DNA of 64,000 bases from Myrica gale (GCA_963930655.1 OZ005614.1:1550001-1614000); one strand, 5' to 3'. Positions 13,756 to 26,790 are shown, numbered from the stretch's first letter. Notes: generated from the sequence alone by a model not told the origin. Translations and numbers: made by a program.

Positions 13756-15518
13756 TATTTTTCCTTATATATACAACCCCACCCCCACGGCTTCTCATCG
13801 GCCGGGGACCAAGAACCCGCTCTTAGTCCCCCTAACAATTCATAGCATTACAAAATGGCCAAGCATCCAAACCTTAGCAAAGTAGGAAACACTTCCACTT
13901 AAGTAAGTCGAGACAGCTGCAACAAAATTAATAAACCAAAATGGAACAAGATAAGGCAATAATCATCTAGCTAATTGCCAAGAAAATTGACGAACACAAG
14001 GAAAATCAAACTTTAAAACAAAAACAAAAACAAAAAAGAGAGAAAAGAAGAAGAAGAAGAAGAATATGGAATACTGAGGAACGGGATCGTTAAAGTGAAA
14101 CAACGTCTATTTTCATCAGCACTTTAGGAAAAATAATAACATTGACAAGACAGTAACCAAATATAGTTCGAATTTTATCTTTCGCTCACACAGCCGTAGA
14201 AAACAAATGTGCAGCTTATTGAATGTGAGGTGAGAACCTCGAATTTTCTCAGAGATATTCAAAGCAGAAGACAGCCGCGTATCATTGTGTGTGAACATAT
14301 GTAGAATGGCAAATGGAATTGGGGGATTTGGAGATGATTATTAGATCCAGAAGTGAGAAGATTGTACATTTTGCCCAAGAAGGTCAAAGAATATAGAAAA
14401 GAGTGAGATTTCGACCCCGTTAAAACACTGTATCTTTGCTTCCACGGAGAGAGACACACTTGGGTTGGCTTTTTGTGTAGCTTGAATTGTCTGGTGGTGT
14501 CTGGGTGAGGAGGAACTAGGAAGGGTACGGGACGGAATATTAGTGGTCCCGTTAACGAAGCTACCCCTCCGAAAACATTCCAAATGACAAAAATAACCTT
14601 CACCGTAGACCAATATGGAACAACGTTGGATCCGGAGTCGGACCGGAACGTCTCATTAATTACCAATCTAAACCCCTAAAAGGGCCAGCACCTTCCGTGC
14701 CGTGGGGACTATGCTTTCCTGCAGAATCAGAATCCTCAAAGATATCTTTTTTAGGGGCGTGGCATTGTTTTATAGGCACCTCGAACTAAGCTACAAAAGG
14801 CAAGCACGTGATCCGGGAAAAACCTGAACGGATCACCATTGCGGAAACGAGAACAGCGGACAGCGACAACAGTGATGATACTTATAATTAAGCCAACAAA
14901 GCTGGGGGTAAAATCTTTTCTGCATAAGATATTATCCAAAGACAACCCTTTGTGAAAATATCTGTTACTGGATTTTGTTAAAGCAAGAATATGGTAGCCG
15001 AACAAACCTTGCATTATATACTCACACTTCAGTTGCAACGGATCTCTCACAAAACAAAACCGTTACAAGTGCTGTAAAAAGATGCATAAAAAAATGATAC
15101 TCATTTCTGCTGAACTCCACCACTCTACAGCGGTCTATGAGGGCAAGATTAACCAGAGTAGCTGCAATAACATTTATGGTGCCAAAGATTCCATCACATC
15201 AGAACAATAACAAAAGGAAAAAAAAACACAGGAGGAAGAGAACTACAAAATAACATAGCTACCAGCTTGAACTACTGTCCAATTTCGAACGAAGAGTACT
15301 CAATGACCAAAACTGCCAACATGAAATGTCCCATAACAATTGACCAGCAATACAATCCCAAACGCCCAAAGAGAAACCTCCTCAAGTCCACGGCTTTACG
15401 AGTACAAGTCACCTTTCACAGAACCAGAGGCAAGATTATTTCGCACTGTTATCTGAACAATGCAAAATACATGTTCCTATATAGATGTCGAAGGAATGTC
15501 TGCCACCAAAATCATTGT
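13756..15518. other. spacer: TIC236 promoter/5' UTR side and 3' flank of the next gene
   Basis: No coding exon could be supported. The TIC236 side holds an (AAG)n microsatellite at about 14045-14062. A palindromic CACGTG core (GCACGTGA) lies near 14804-14811, about 1 kb upstream of the TIC236 start. The upper part (about 15060-15518) lies just past the stop codon of the gene at 15519 and probably carries its 3' UTR. Several open frames here have no recognisable content. Confidence 0.6.
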
Positions 15519-17998
15519 CTAACGCACTGGTTGCTGGTTGTAATGGTTTTTCTCTTTCTTCTTTGCTGCAGCAAGTCTTGCACTCCTTGCAGAAGCTTCC
15601 TGAGCAGCAGCTTTTGCGGCAGCATCCATCTCTTTACTAGATTTCTTCTTCTTCATAGATGCCATCTTCTTTAGTCGCTCCTTCACATCAAGAGCAGATG
15701 CATCCTCCTCTGTCTGTTCAGCACCAGCAGCTTCATCTTGCCCATTGGTCAAATCTGAGTTGTCGGGCTGATCCTGGACTTCTTTCACCTCCTTGGAAGT
15801 CTTATCCTTCTTTTTCTTCTTCTTGGCACTTCTGGACTCAGCAGAGACATTTTCTTTTTTCTCTCCATCAGCATTAGGCTCCCCATCCTTTTTCTCCAGT
15901 GCAACACCTGAAGATGCAAGTTCATTCCCTTGTTTAGACAAAGACTCTTACAAACTGATATGCATTTTAGGAAAGATAATTGTCATCATATCAAAAGGAA
16001 AAAAATACAATAATCAAATAAAAGCCAAAATATGAAAAGGAGCAACTCCAACCATCATATAAGATGTTAAACTTAAGGACTAAGCATTATGTATATTAGA
16101 ATTTGGTGTTGAAACTACAAAATTAATAAATGAGGTGATTAGAGGGCAAAAATGATAATCAAGCCTAAGTTTCAGAGGATGCATGAACGAATGAACATAA
16201 ATGTATTATTATGCATCTGCCTTCGTCTGTGTGCATGAGAGAGAGATTAGTTAGACTCTCAAGAAAAGATAAAAGGTCATGTTTACCACTTGACTCATCC
16301 TGACCATCACTCTCTTTCTGGGTAACTCCAAAATCAGCCAAAAGGGCCTCGAGTTCAGCAAGCTCCTTCTTCTTTCTTTCCTTCTTTGAAAGCTGCCTCT
16401 CTGCCTCCTTAGGCCGCTCAGAAACTTCAGGGGGTTTCTTCATCACTGGTTCCGGGAGAATGGGAACCTCTTGCTCATGTTCATGTTCATGTTCATGCTC
16501 TTCCTCTACATCATCGTCACCTTCATCAAGAATATCTTCTTCACTCTCACTGTCCTGTAATAGCAGATAGGCAAGCAATTTAGCCTTCAAATGCAGAAAC
16601 AAAACAAATCCTGATGCTGCAAATTGTACACATTAATGCAATTAAAACCTAAGAAACGTGATACTTCCACTACAAGACCCAAGCACCCAAGTTTTACATG
16701 AAGCATAATCACCAATTTCCTTCACATTTGAAGGGATATTTCAGACTGCTAACAATTGTTTGAGCAATCAAATTCCATTTGTATACAAAACTGTTACTGT
16801 TAAGCAGATGGATCCATTCAAACCAGTACCGTCAGGCACTTTGTTCGTATGGCTATATCCATTCCACATTATGAGTCACGAAAATCTTTTCGTTCTAAAA
16901 GTTCACTGCTACTGACTAGATAATTCCTTCGAAACAACAATGTAAGCCATTCTCTTCCGCATTTTATGCTGTTATATCATGTCAGCAGAATTCTGCATCC
17001 ACCTGTCAAATATCAACTTCTAGTTGAGTGTTAACATTTCCATAGAACTGAATCCATCATCAACAAATGTTCCTTACAAATCAGTATGTTCTGGGCACAA
17101 CCTTGTTCATTATTAACAGCACCAGTCAACAACCAAAGTTCACGAAAGAGACCCATTTGTCATGAAGGCCATCATGCCTAGCAAACACACAGTTATTACT
17201 CCCTTCACTTTGCAAGACACAGCTTTTAATAAATATAGACACTGCCTCTGATATATTCTCGTGCAAGTTAATAAACCTGAATTGACAATACACCGTGTAT
17301 TTTCAATAACTGCGCTAGGTTTCAAGCGATATAACCCTTCCCTGCTAGCCATGGCTAGGAAAGGCAGTCTCTCACTTCAACTTCCAGCCATGGAAAATTT
17401 CCACGTTGATACAGGATACAAGTCACAATTTTGAGAACTGAGCTTAAAACTTTCAGCAATCCACCAAAATTCTTAAAATGATTGAAAATACACAGAAAAG
17501 GTAGAAGCTCAAGTATCAACGCCGGGGATCCGTCCAGTAATAATCAGGCAACAATCTCAAAACTATACAACAGTAAAAACAACAAAACCAAGAAAGATAG
17601 AAATACAAACACCAATTCACGGAATTAGAGCGACAAAGCAAATGAAATATCCCCACCTCCAAATGATTCTCCTGCTCCTTATTATGCTGCTCAAGCTGAT
17701 CTGTTACGCCCCATACTGCCTGGGGCGGCGCCGTGGTGGCATAATAGTCTTCGTCGTCCTCATCGTCAACATCAGCCCACGATTTGGCATTCAAGGGGGC
17801 TGGAGCCCAGAACACCGAGGGTTCGGGCTCCTTGGGCTGGGCCGCCGCCGAGGCAGATTGGGCCTTGGACGATCCTTTGCTGCTCTTGCGTTCCTTATCG
17901 GACTTCTTCTTCTTCCGCAGAGTCTCGAGCGCCGCGAACACGTTCGTGTTGTTGATTACCATCGACCCCTCCTCTCTCCTGCTTCCACCGCCAACCAT
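15519..17998 (-). CDS. uncharacterised charged Lys/Glu-rich protein, 332 aa, three exons
   Basis: Exons 17998-17657, 16554-16287 and 15907-15519 join in phase (342+268+389 nt) and end at TAG. I do not recognise the protein. It begins MVGGGSRREEGSMVINNTNV and has a basic patch (LRKKKKSDKERK, residues about 29-40). A Trp/Asp segment FWAPAPLNAKSWADVDDEDD follows, then an acidic stretch with an (HE) repeat and EEE runs. A predicted coiled coil SKKERKKKELAELEALLADF precedes a C-terminal tail with two lysine clusters and an Ala-rich helix (AAAKAAAQEASARSARLAAAKKK). There is no signal peptide or membrane segment. The composition suggests a nuclear, nucleolar or ribosome-associated intrinsically disordered protein; this is inference only. 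An in-frame Met at residue 13 (MVINNTN) is an alternative start. The phase-perfect exons and good splice sites make the gene itself likely. Confidence 0.8.
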
Positions 17999-18720
17999 TT
18001 CTCCTCAGCTCCCAGATCGACCGCAACAGGTGCAGATGAAGATGAATGGGAAAATTTGGGACCGAAATTTCAAAATCTCAGTGCACTCTGGCGTCGAATC
18101 GTAAATTGGCAGGAAATCCAATCCAATCAGAAGAGTTCCTTATTGTTTAGGGTTCGAAGAACTCAGGATCAACAAAATCTTATCCACAAGTGCGCTATTA
18201 TGTATCGCGAGGGCAAACAGAACAATAAGAAAAAGGAAAAATATTATGTTGCTCTGTATGAAACTTCCTCTAACAAACAAAACTGCGATGAGTTACTCGC
18301 GAAAAATCAAAGGTCCTCAGGAAGATCAGAACTTTCGGCGAAGATTGTGAAGGTCGGCGACACGAATCAAAAAGAAGATTAGGTTTTCGGAGAGAGGATG
18401 TTTTGGAACACGAAATTACATAAAAAAATATCGCGAGCGAGAGAAAGAGAGAGAACTCGCGAGTGAGAAAGCAAATGATGAAATGCGAGTCTGTTAAGGA
18501 TGCAAGACGAATAGGGCCTAAAATTGAGACAGAAGATAACGAAATGGGAGGAGCACGGAAGAGGAGGGTTTTATAGGGGTTGCTGTTTTTACCTAATGGT
18601 GCTTAAAAGTCATTCGAATTACGAGCTTAATACTAGATATTCACGAAATTTCGGGCATCCAAAATTTCTCTCGTAATAAATTAATTTTTTAAATTTTTTT
18701 CTTCTAATTTTCTCTTTTAA

Positions 18721-18900
18721 GGCTGCGTTTGTTTTCTCAAAATTTTGAAGTCCAAAATTTTTAACAAAATAAACACATTTCAAAATTTCTAATTTTTACA
18801 CATACACTTCAAATTTTTCATAAACCCCAACAAATTGCAATATTCAAAAGATTTTTAAAATTTTAGAAATATTCCTCAAAATTTTGGTAAACAAATAATA
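18721..18900. mobile_element. MITE-like element with AT-rich terminal inverted repeats
   Basis: The left end GGCTGCGTTTGTTTTCTC continues into AAAATTTTGAAG. The reverse complement of the right end reads TTTGTTTACCAAAATTTTG. The inverted ends and AT-rich core fit a small Tourist- or hAT-like MITE. Edges and family are approximate. Confidence 0.45.
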
Positions 18901-20210
18901 AATCAAATTTATTATTAATTAAAGAATATTAAAACATATAATATCTATTAAATTAAATAAATTAAGACAACTGATTAAAAAAATATTGCTAGCGAAGGCC
19001 TGAGCATTGAGCAAGGCTTCCATCCCCAAAATAGTAACAACCTTGTATGTGGACTTCGGTTGTATTTGTGTTGTAATATTTTTGGTATAAGAATATGTGT
19101 TGGTATTGAGTTTAGTGAAAAGGTGAAGAGAGGTAATTTTTTTATATTTTTTGTAATTTTTTATATTTTTTGATAGGAGAGAGAAATTATATTGAATTAT
19201 TTTATTAGGAGTGAGATAATATTTTGGGAAAAATTATGTTGGCCACTACTTAAAAGATAATACTTTTTCTTTTTATGGTTTCGAGTCTGCCACTACTTAA
19301 AAGTTACCATGGACAAATATTGTAATCTCTCAGATAAAATAGTAAATCTGGTATGTCGTGGAACCTCTTACACTATCATTTTCAGTGAAAGTAACCAATT
19401 TTCTTTGAGAAGTCTAATTTTTTTAAAAATAAAAATTAATTTTAAATAAAGTGATAAAGCAAATACCACAAGTCATATTCATGGAAGATACCAAAAATTC
19501 ATTGTCTCAACCAGAATCTAGATAGCTCAAATGAAGCGAGAATTTTGAGTGTGGACCAAATGCATACTTAGCGATTCAAATTACTAGATACCTAAAAAAA
19601 CTCGCAACTTAAATAGAGGGTTTATTAGTAGATTGATCAGTCTCTTCATAATTTGTCGCGGTATTAAACTCAATTAGTACAAATATTGAGCCAAATTCAT
19701 CCAAGTTCAATGCACATAAATAAATCCTTAAATTTTCCTCATTACCCAAACAAAAAACTGAAAATTTATCTTTCAAAGCAATTATCAATGGTACGTAGCT
19801 TTCTATACTTTAAACAACGGGATGTTGTTTTATAAAACGGTCCATTCTATAGTTGCATAAAAATAATGCTTTTAGAATCACCCAGTTGTTTATATTGTGA
19901 ATCCTGCCGACAAGGCTCTATTAGATTAAAGCTAAATTACTCCGTATGTCTTTGGGATTTGACATTTTTTCAAATTGGTCATCAGAGTTTGCTTTTCTCT
20001 AAATATATCTCTGGGGTTTAATCTCAATCCCAAATAGGTCCTGCCGTCAACTTAGTGGACGAAAATACACACGTGGCTGACGGCACACACGTGAAAATTG
20101 ACAGGTCACGTAAAAAAATTCCAAAAGATATAAAAGAAATTCCATGGCATTGCACCTCCCAAATTTCCAAATCCCCCTTCTTGAAACCCCCGAAGCCCCA
20201 AATTCTCCTT

Positions 20211-20400
20211 TTCACACCCGTAACCCCCAAAATTCCAATTGAAAACACAATCATTCGACGAACCCTAAGCTCGAAAATCCCCAAATTTGCAAGTCGCACC
20301 CGTAATCCCAAAATCTCAAAATTTGCATATTCACACCCGTAACCCCAAAATTCCCAAATCAGACAGAACCATTCAATGAACCCTAAGCTCGAAAGACTCC
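20211..20400. repeat. imperfect tandem repeat, period about 119 bp
   Basis: The block TTCACACCCGTAACCCC is present at 20211 and 20330, each followed about 50 bases later by AACCCTAAGCTCGAAA (20261 and 20379). A weaker CACCCGTAATCCC lies between them. The repeat creates long open frames on both strands, which I do not count as genes. Confidence 0.7.
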
Positions 20401-21555
20401 CCAAATACGTGAAGGAAAAAAAGACCCACATTGTTGTCAATCTCTAAGAAATGAAGGCAGGAAGGGGAAATGAGAAGTGCATCATTGTCTTCTGTTAGTA
20501 ATGGAAGGCAGGATGGGGTATAATTGGAAGTGGAGGGTGACGAAGCCGCACGTCTCTGCTTTTGCAGCATCTGGATAGAAAATTTTTTAGTTGCCCGCAT
20601 TACTCAAGTGGCCAGGTTAGCATCCAGTGCATATCTTTCAATTTAGTTTCTGAATTGTGAAGTTGAAAGAGAGATTTAAGGTTTTGCGTAGGCAACTAGC
20701 TACTTTTGATATTAGCTGCAATTCTATTTGTTAACTATTGTGCTTTTAGTAGCTTTTGATGTCCCATATTAGTTTTTCAATTAAATTATATGGGAACTGT
20801 TCGAGTGTTAGATACAAACCCCAGTTAGCTTTTGAAACTGGTGGCAGAGAGAAGAAAATTAAGGTTAGTTAGCATCCTGTACTTAACACTGGAAACATTT
20901 TGAAGCCCCGTGGGATGCGTTTCAGATCAACTTTAATGTCCCAACAAGTTCATGTCCTTGGAATATCTCAAAGTTATATGCGGAGACAAGTCTCAGATCA
21001 GTAGAAAGTTCCCAAACTAATTTACAGCTAACTAGCTATTTAATATAGTTTCAGAACGGTATGAGCTAAAACTTCACCAGAAAAAGTGGAAAGGCAGTTT
21101 CAGAAAATCCCATTCCAAGAGAACAGTTTAACTGCCTTCAGAAATCTCTATCAAATGTAGCAAAACGTCTTCCCAAGAGTGATCCTGAAAACAATGCACC
21201 TTCCAAGAGGTAAATGAAAAGCGCGCGGCAAAAAGGCAACCAATAAGTACCCCTTGGTACATATCTTAGAGAAGCGGTGAAGACAGCAAGCAAAACATGC
21301 ATTTATACCAAATCCCGGAAGAGGACAAAAGGAACAATTTCTACAGTTCTGAATGTTTTCAACACCTTGTACACTCGCATTTATCCACAGGAGATATGTC
21401 TCACATTAGGCAAAATGGGTACTTAATTTATCCACATATATCTGCCCGCATGGCTAATTCTGTTAAAGAAAAATGGGATATGAAAAGAATATTGGCTACT
21501 CAGCAGAGAAAACACAACACTTTCTTCATTCTTTTTAATCCTGTCTCTGCAGTGA

Positions 21556-24500
21556 CTATGCCACAAAAAATAGGAAAACCATGAGGAAAAAGATCAATAC
21601 AAAGAATATCTTGATCATCAGCCACCTATTAGATGATATGTTGTTCAGATACTTGAGCAGAGCCCCTTGTGCCCCCTCCACATTCGACAACGTGTCATCC
21701 ATGTTCTCATCAATCCTGCAACAAAAGTTTCAGTATCAACAGGAGAAATGAAGTAATACTGCAATGCAGCTCATGGAAGCCAATTCACAGTCTTAACTAT
21801 TGAAGCATATGCACGGATTTGTTGCAAACTAAACTAAAATCGTTTCCTAGCTGAAAGTCTATTTACATCCTTTTATCTTCCCTCACTCTTCAGTGGAAAA
21901 TATAGCACGACCCTAATTCAAGTGGTGGGTCAGTGCAAGTATAGGTGTGTTATCTTTCACAGGTCACAAATCCAAAGATCATGGTCCAGGAATATAGAAT
22001 CACTCTCCACGGGGCTGCTACAAACTCAGCACATTCAGCTAGCCCACATGACAGCTTACAACGGAGCATCTGCAAATGAGATAACACGTTCCACTATTTC
22101 TGTCCCAAGTATCAGATACCAAAGAACTACTCGTGACCAATTACTCCTAAACTAAATACTCAAAGGAACCTACGGTTCTTCCTAAGAATCTCCAAAATAA
22201 ACTGCTGGAAGAAGACAGTAAAGATAATAATCATCTACCTACTGATAAAAAACATATTGGAACTATCTCATGAAACTAACACAAAAAAAAGATTGGAGCT
22301 TCTTAAAAGATTACCAATTGAGTTAGGCCTCAAAAGAATTAAGAATAGGTGGTTATACTTGTGCGCGTGTGTGGAGAGAGAGATAGAGAGAGCTTTAAAG
22401 GCAGAATCAGTTCTGAGATTCATCCCGTCATGTTTCAACAGTAAAATTGTGGCGAACAAATTAAATTGGAAAGAGGAAAAATGGTCAGCACCAAAAAATT
22501 AACCTTTGGAAATTCCATTTTAAATTGCCGGAAACTCAAAATAAAATTTTCACTCAAATGGAAATCACACGTGTAGTGACCCTATCTGCTCTTTCAATAG
22601 TAAATATTGCACAAAGTGGAATAGACAAGATGGGAGAAAATCAAAAGTGATGCACCCAAAATCTACACAAGTCTTGCTGAAAAAATGAATTCTTTGTTGA
22701 TAAGCTACCAACATAGTAAGATATATAAAGCCCGTACACCAAGCACTACCTTCACACTGTTCCATCAACAAAATTGAGAAAAGGCACCATAGCTTTCAAA
22801 GAGAACCAAATTATTGAGCAAAGCTTTAGTCTAGGCATCTTGCATCATTTCGATACGAAGTTGTCTTGAGGCTTGCGCTTGCCTCACACATCATTTACTT
22901 AGCTTAGTCTTTGTTAATTGATGCCATCACATAATATAAAGAATATCAACATATTGTAAGTAATTTATGACAATATAATGCACAAGATTTGCTAGAGTCA
23001 AGTAGGTGGTATTACTACCTAATGAATGTGGTGTGTGACATATACAGGAATACAAAGGGATCACTGTTGACAACAATATATCGTGTGCATATTTATTCAA
23101 TGCATAGAAAGTAAAACCTGATGGCAATCTCTCCTTGCTGAGAAACCAGGGTTGCCAGCTGGTTGAAAATGCTGCTGAGCTCATGGATAGTGGACTCCAC
23201 ATTTTGAAGAGCTTCAGCTCTGCTCTGCATGTATGTATCTTGCAATGGAACCAGCTGCTGTTGTTGCTGTTGTTGCTGCAGCAGTGGCTGACCCTCGCCA
23301 TCCATTTGCTTCCTGTAGATGTAGACGACGGGGATAAGGTTTTACTTGGATATAAATCCAATAGTTTAAGGATATTGGACATCAGTACAGTGATATAGGT
23401 TGCGGAGCTCTTAGCTCCAAATCTTACAGAAGAATATTCATAATCAACACAGCACCAGCCATAAATTTTAGCTACAAATCACCTCAAACACTTCAGAACT
23501 CAGCTTTACATGAACAAATTCTAATGCCATAACTGAATTCAAGACAAGCAACAAAAATTGAAACCTCAAAAAACCAGCAGAAAGAAGCCTAAAATTTGTT
23601 TAGAAGTGGATGACAAAAAAGGTTCGTCAATTTCAATTTTCTGCACAAACTATAATCACATTCCACTTTAGCACCAAAAGTAATGAATCGAAAAGAAAAA
23701 CCTTAGTCAGTAATTTCTTTGGATGTTTCAGAGGAATAACAAGTACAAGCAAACTCAACACATAATAGCAAAGCAATATTGACTTGGCTACATTTCAGAC
23801 AGAGTTAGTATCTAATACATCTTAACTCGTAATGAAAAAAAGTAGCGTTGCAGGTCTTCAAAAAGGTATATTGAGATTCATAGAATGAAATAGTAACCCA
23901 GTGCAAGTGGTGCCTAACCAAGACATTAACTCTTACGTAGAAAACGACTGGCTTGAAGATAGTGACCCATTGGCCCAAGGAGGAGGAGGGGCATTTGAGG
24001 TACTAGCAGCTGATCTGGCAGCCAGTGGATGCTGACGCACAAAAGGATTTGCAGAGTCCTTAGAAGCAGTGGAAGAAAACAACTGTCTTCTGTTCTCATG
24101 AACCTTCAAGTTCTTCAGGAAGCCAACAAAATGTCTTCAGTCTCAGAGCTATGATACAAAAGTGGAATAGATCCCGCCAAGATAACCAATCTAACGAACA
24201 AACAAGGATACTGAGTAACACTAGCCTTACCTCTGTTCTCATGGTGAGAACTTCTTTGAACTCTTTCGTGGTGTTCATCAACTGATTCTTTAGGTCATCC
24301 ACAACGGTGGTTGAGTGACTATTGGTGTCACTAGAGATATTCCCACTCTCATTTCTCGAGTTGCAGAGGAGCTGAATGTCTACCACTGCAGAGTTTAGTG
24401 CAGTAATATCTTGTTTGATAAGCGCTGTCAGTTCCTGGATTTCCTTGGTCGGGTCATCGAAAACTGAAGTTCTCTTTGCCACTACAAATAAGTAAAAACA

Positions 24501-26040
24501 CATTAGAAGGGAAAGTATGCTTAACCCGATACATTTACAACAAACATAACATCAATATTCTGCAGAAGTGAGCAGGTGCCAGTAGAGGATGTGGTGGCGA
24601 TTACATATACCCTTTTTTGCAGTGAGCATTGGGTTGTGAAGAAAGAGCATTACTAATATCTTATTCGGGGAAGCCTATGGAATCCTTTTACATAGATTGC
24701 AAAGGGTAGATAATGCAATTTCAAAAAAGATGGATGGAAGGCTAGCAGATGGAAGAAGTTACAACTCTCCGCCTGGGAAGGGAAGGAGGGGTTACTCTTA
24801 TTAAGAGCACACCTTCTAGCTTACCTACATTCTTTATTCAAAATCTCTTATCATGTGGCTAACCAATCAGAAAAATAGCAGAGGAATTTTTGTGGGATGT
24901 CGTTACTGATGCTTTTAATATCAGTAAGTGAATGGGAATGTGGTGTATTCCTATTACATACATTCTTATTATAAAGATTTCAGGGGGTTCACGGGTTGAC
25001 ATGTCCCAAGTTCGAGCCCCAACATCCCCATTATCGCCCTTGACTTATCTGCTCCCTGGGTTGTGGGGTCGGTCCAGTGGGCCGGGGTTTGTACTTCAGG
25101 GTTGGGCCAAAAGGGTCCGGCTTTGGGGAATTTCCTCGTCATCAAAAAAAAAAAAAAGATTTCAGGGGGTTCACGGGCGTCATTTTTCCTTGGAAGAGTA
25201 TACAATGTATCAAAGACCCCTTGGAAGGTTGCTTTGTTTGTATGTACAGCAACTTCTGAGAAGATCTTGACAATGGAAACTCTGAGAACTTGGGCAAGAT
25301 TTTCCTGACTCATGTTGTGTGAAAATGTAGTGGAGAATCAGTGGACCAGCATTTAATTCACAGGATAGTAGGGGGTTGTTGGTATATAGGTGACGCCTAA
25401 AACAGTAATTTAGGTACTTGCTTGTTGGAAGGGGAAGTTTGAACATCCAATAGTGTTGAATGTCCTTTAAATTTCCTTCATCCCATGTTCTTGAGATCTT
25501 TTTATGATTTTAATGATTATCTTAGGCATTATACAGTTCTCTTCACATCCTTTTACTTTCATTGATCCCCTTAAACTGTAACTTTTGCAGCACCTCTCAA
25601 AAACTATACCTAATTTGTTTTCATTAATTTGTGCTTATAAAAGAAACCATTATTGAAAAAAAAAACTAAATATATATCTACAGTATCCAACTATCACATC
25701 AGAAGAATACCCCACAACTCTTCCTTTCTGAAATTAGATTCTACAGCAAATTTCAAGTCTGGTAATTTAGCACTTGAAAGAGAACTTTCATATTCATTCA
25801 CTTACACTTTGCTAGCTTTGCAAGCTTCTGCGATGTCTGGTGTATCCCATATCCGATCTTAGAAGCTCTCCTGTTAAACTCAGACTGAATTGTAGCCGCA
25901 GATCGTTGTTCCTCTGACTTTGAGCTACTACTCGGCCCATTTGACACCGACCTTGATGAAAATGACTTCTTAAGCTGCTCGGCTATACTCTGGAACTCCT
26001 GTGTCCGATCTCGAAACGTTTGCGCCGACTTGACATGCAT
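21556..26040 (-). CDS. SYP32: Golgi Qa-SNARE syntaxin, SYP32 type (SYP3 group, Sed5-like), 338 aa
   Basis: Five exons join in phase: 26040-25806, 24481-24231, 24112-23937, 23312-23118 and 21715-21556 (1,017 nt with TAG). SYP3 syntaxins drive fusion of vesicles with the Golgi (ER-Golgi and intra-Golgi traffic). Visible features are the N-terminal FRDRTQEF motif of Sed5-type syntaxins (about residues 9-16), the LAKLAKLAKRTSVFDDP stretch of the Habc region, and VVDDLKNQLMNTTKEFKEVL. A proline-rich linker and a polyglutamine tract of eight Q follow. The SNARE helix (RAEALQNVEST...SSNRW) carries the central Q in LVSQQGEIAIR, and a C-terminal anchor ends FLFFVA. Linker and Q tract fit SYP32 better than SYP31. 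A 5' UTR intron is likely (donor at 26455, acceptor at 26070). Intron 1 contains a relic LINE split by a SINE. Confidence 0.93.
24660..25656 (+). mobile_element. decayed LINE relic, antisense in SYP32 intron 1
   Basis: Broken translations in several + frames recover the family order. GVTLIKSTPSSLPTFF lies near 24795-24840 (compare [16 protein letters not shown] in the intact copy). FPWKSIQ and a degraded form of the segment leading to GESVDH follow near 25187-25345. The element ends in a short A-run near 25645-25660. Many stops and shifts make this older than the other LINEs here. It is interrupted by the SINE at 24996-25157. Confidence 0.65.
24996..25157 (+). mobile_element. 5'-truncated tRNA-derived SINE inserted in the relic LINE
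   Basis: The 162-bp insert is bounded by a direct repeat, GATTTCAGGGGGTTCACGGG, at 24976-24995 and 25158-25177 (20 bp, identical, preceded by a few ambiguous A). It ends in a run of about 14 A. Near its left end GTTCGAGCC (25010-25018) matches the pol III B box; no A box is present, so the 5' end is missing. Removing insert and one repeat restores LINE sequence continuity. Confidence 0.8.
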
Positions 26041-26455
26041 TTTCCGAACGCAACCTTAAAACGCAAGTCCTAGAAAACGCAGGTGATTAGTTAGATCTTT
26101 GTATTTGAGTCCCGGAAATTAGATACAGATATATTATAGTCCAACTCTAATTCACTGTTTCATCAACATATAAATAAACCCCAATTGAGCTTTAAGGACA
26201 AAACTAGTCAATTATATAATTTACTGGGTTGCTTATTGAAACTAAATTACAGAAGATTAGAATTTTTCATCTGGACCAAATCATCGATCCAGTTAGATCA
26301 TACTAGTACATTAAGCTTAACAGAGTCGAAATCTTCTTTTCTTGGAACAAACCAGTAAGCATTGCAAAAGAGCTTTTCATTTTCTCTCCCGTACCCAAAT
26401 GTTATCATCAAGCAATCGGGAACAGGAAAAGCAAACTAAGCGCAACGAAAATCAC

Positions 26456-26790
26456 CTCCACGATGTGAGATCTGAAACCCTAGAGCCGCGGAACCACTAT
26501 TATTCTCATACCCCGCGTTCAATTTCAGGAAGAGAACGAGTGAGATCCTAGATCTGGTTCGAGGTCAGCCGCAATAGAATCGCGAGTTTCTTCTCGCGAA
26601 TGGGATTGGGGAGGTTTCAGAGGGTAAATGGAAAAAATCTGATACTGTCTCAGATCCAGTGGGAAAAAAATGTCAGCCAAAACGAAAAAACGAAGATCTG
26701 TGGAAACGAGAAAGGTGTGGCAACGAAGAGTCTGACTAAACTTGGAGGAGAAATCGAGTTGGATGGGAAAATTGAATGAAAATGCTTTCA
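26456..26790 (-). promoter_or_regulatory. probable SYP32 5' UTR exon and core promoter, with telobox at 26475-26482
   Basis: On the minus strand GTGGAG|GTGATT at 26456/26455 is a good donor and TTTCTAG|GACTTG at 26070/26069 a good acceptor, which predicts a 386-base intron in the 5' UTR before the ATG at 26040. The leader contains AAACCCTA on the + strand (26475-26482), a telobox of the kind bound by TRB proteins. Transcription start is not determinable. Confidence 0.5.

Larger units (their letters stand above)
17999..21555. other. spacer: promoter of the 15519-17998 gene, MITE debris, SYP32 3' flank
   Basis: Bases 17999-18600 form the upstream region of the charged-protein gene; a 246-codon + strand frame over 17642-18382 is the antisense shadow of its first exon. 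From 18620 to about 19960 the DNA is AT-rich and built of small transposon remnants: MITE-like ends at 18721-18900, and 19060-19200 resembles the small element at 55361-55539. About 19930-20110 looks like the end of another dispersed repeat and contains two ACGTG cores. Bases 20650-21555 contain no supported exon and should include the SYP32 3' UTR. Confidence 0.5.

Noticed and set aside
12726..13885. Several + strand frames (70-85 codons)
   Set aside because: Antisense shadows of the large first exon of TIC236.
17642..18382. 246-codon open frame on the + strand
   Set aside because: It lies over exon 1 and the promoter of the minus-strand charged-protein gene; its GC-rich part is the antisense shadow of that exon, and it has no start context or homology.
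20024..20440. Overlapping open frames on both strands, up to 138 codons
   Set aside because: They arise from the 119-bp tandem repeat lacking stops; the peptides are simply repeat translations.
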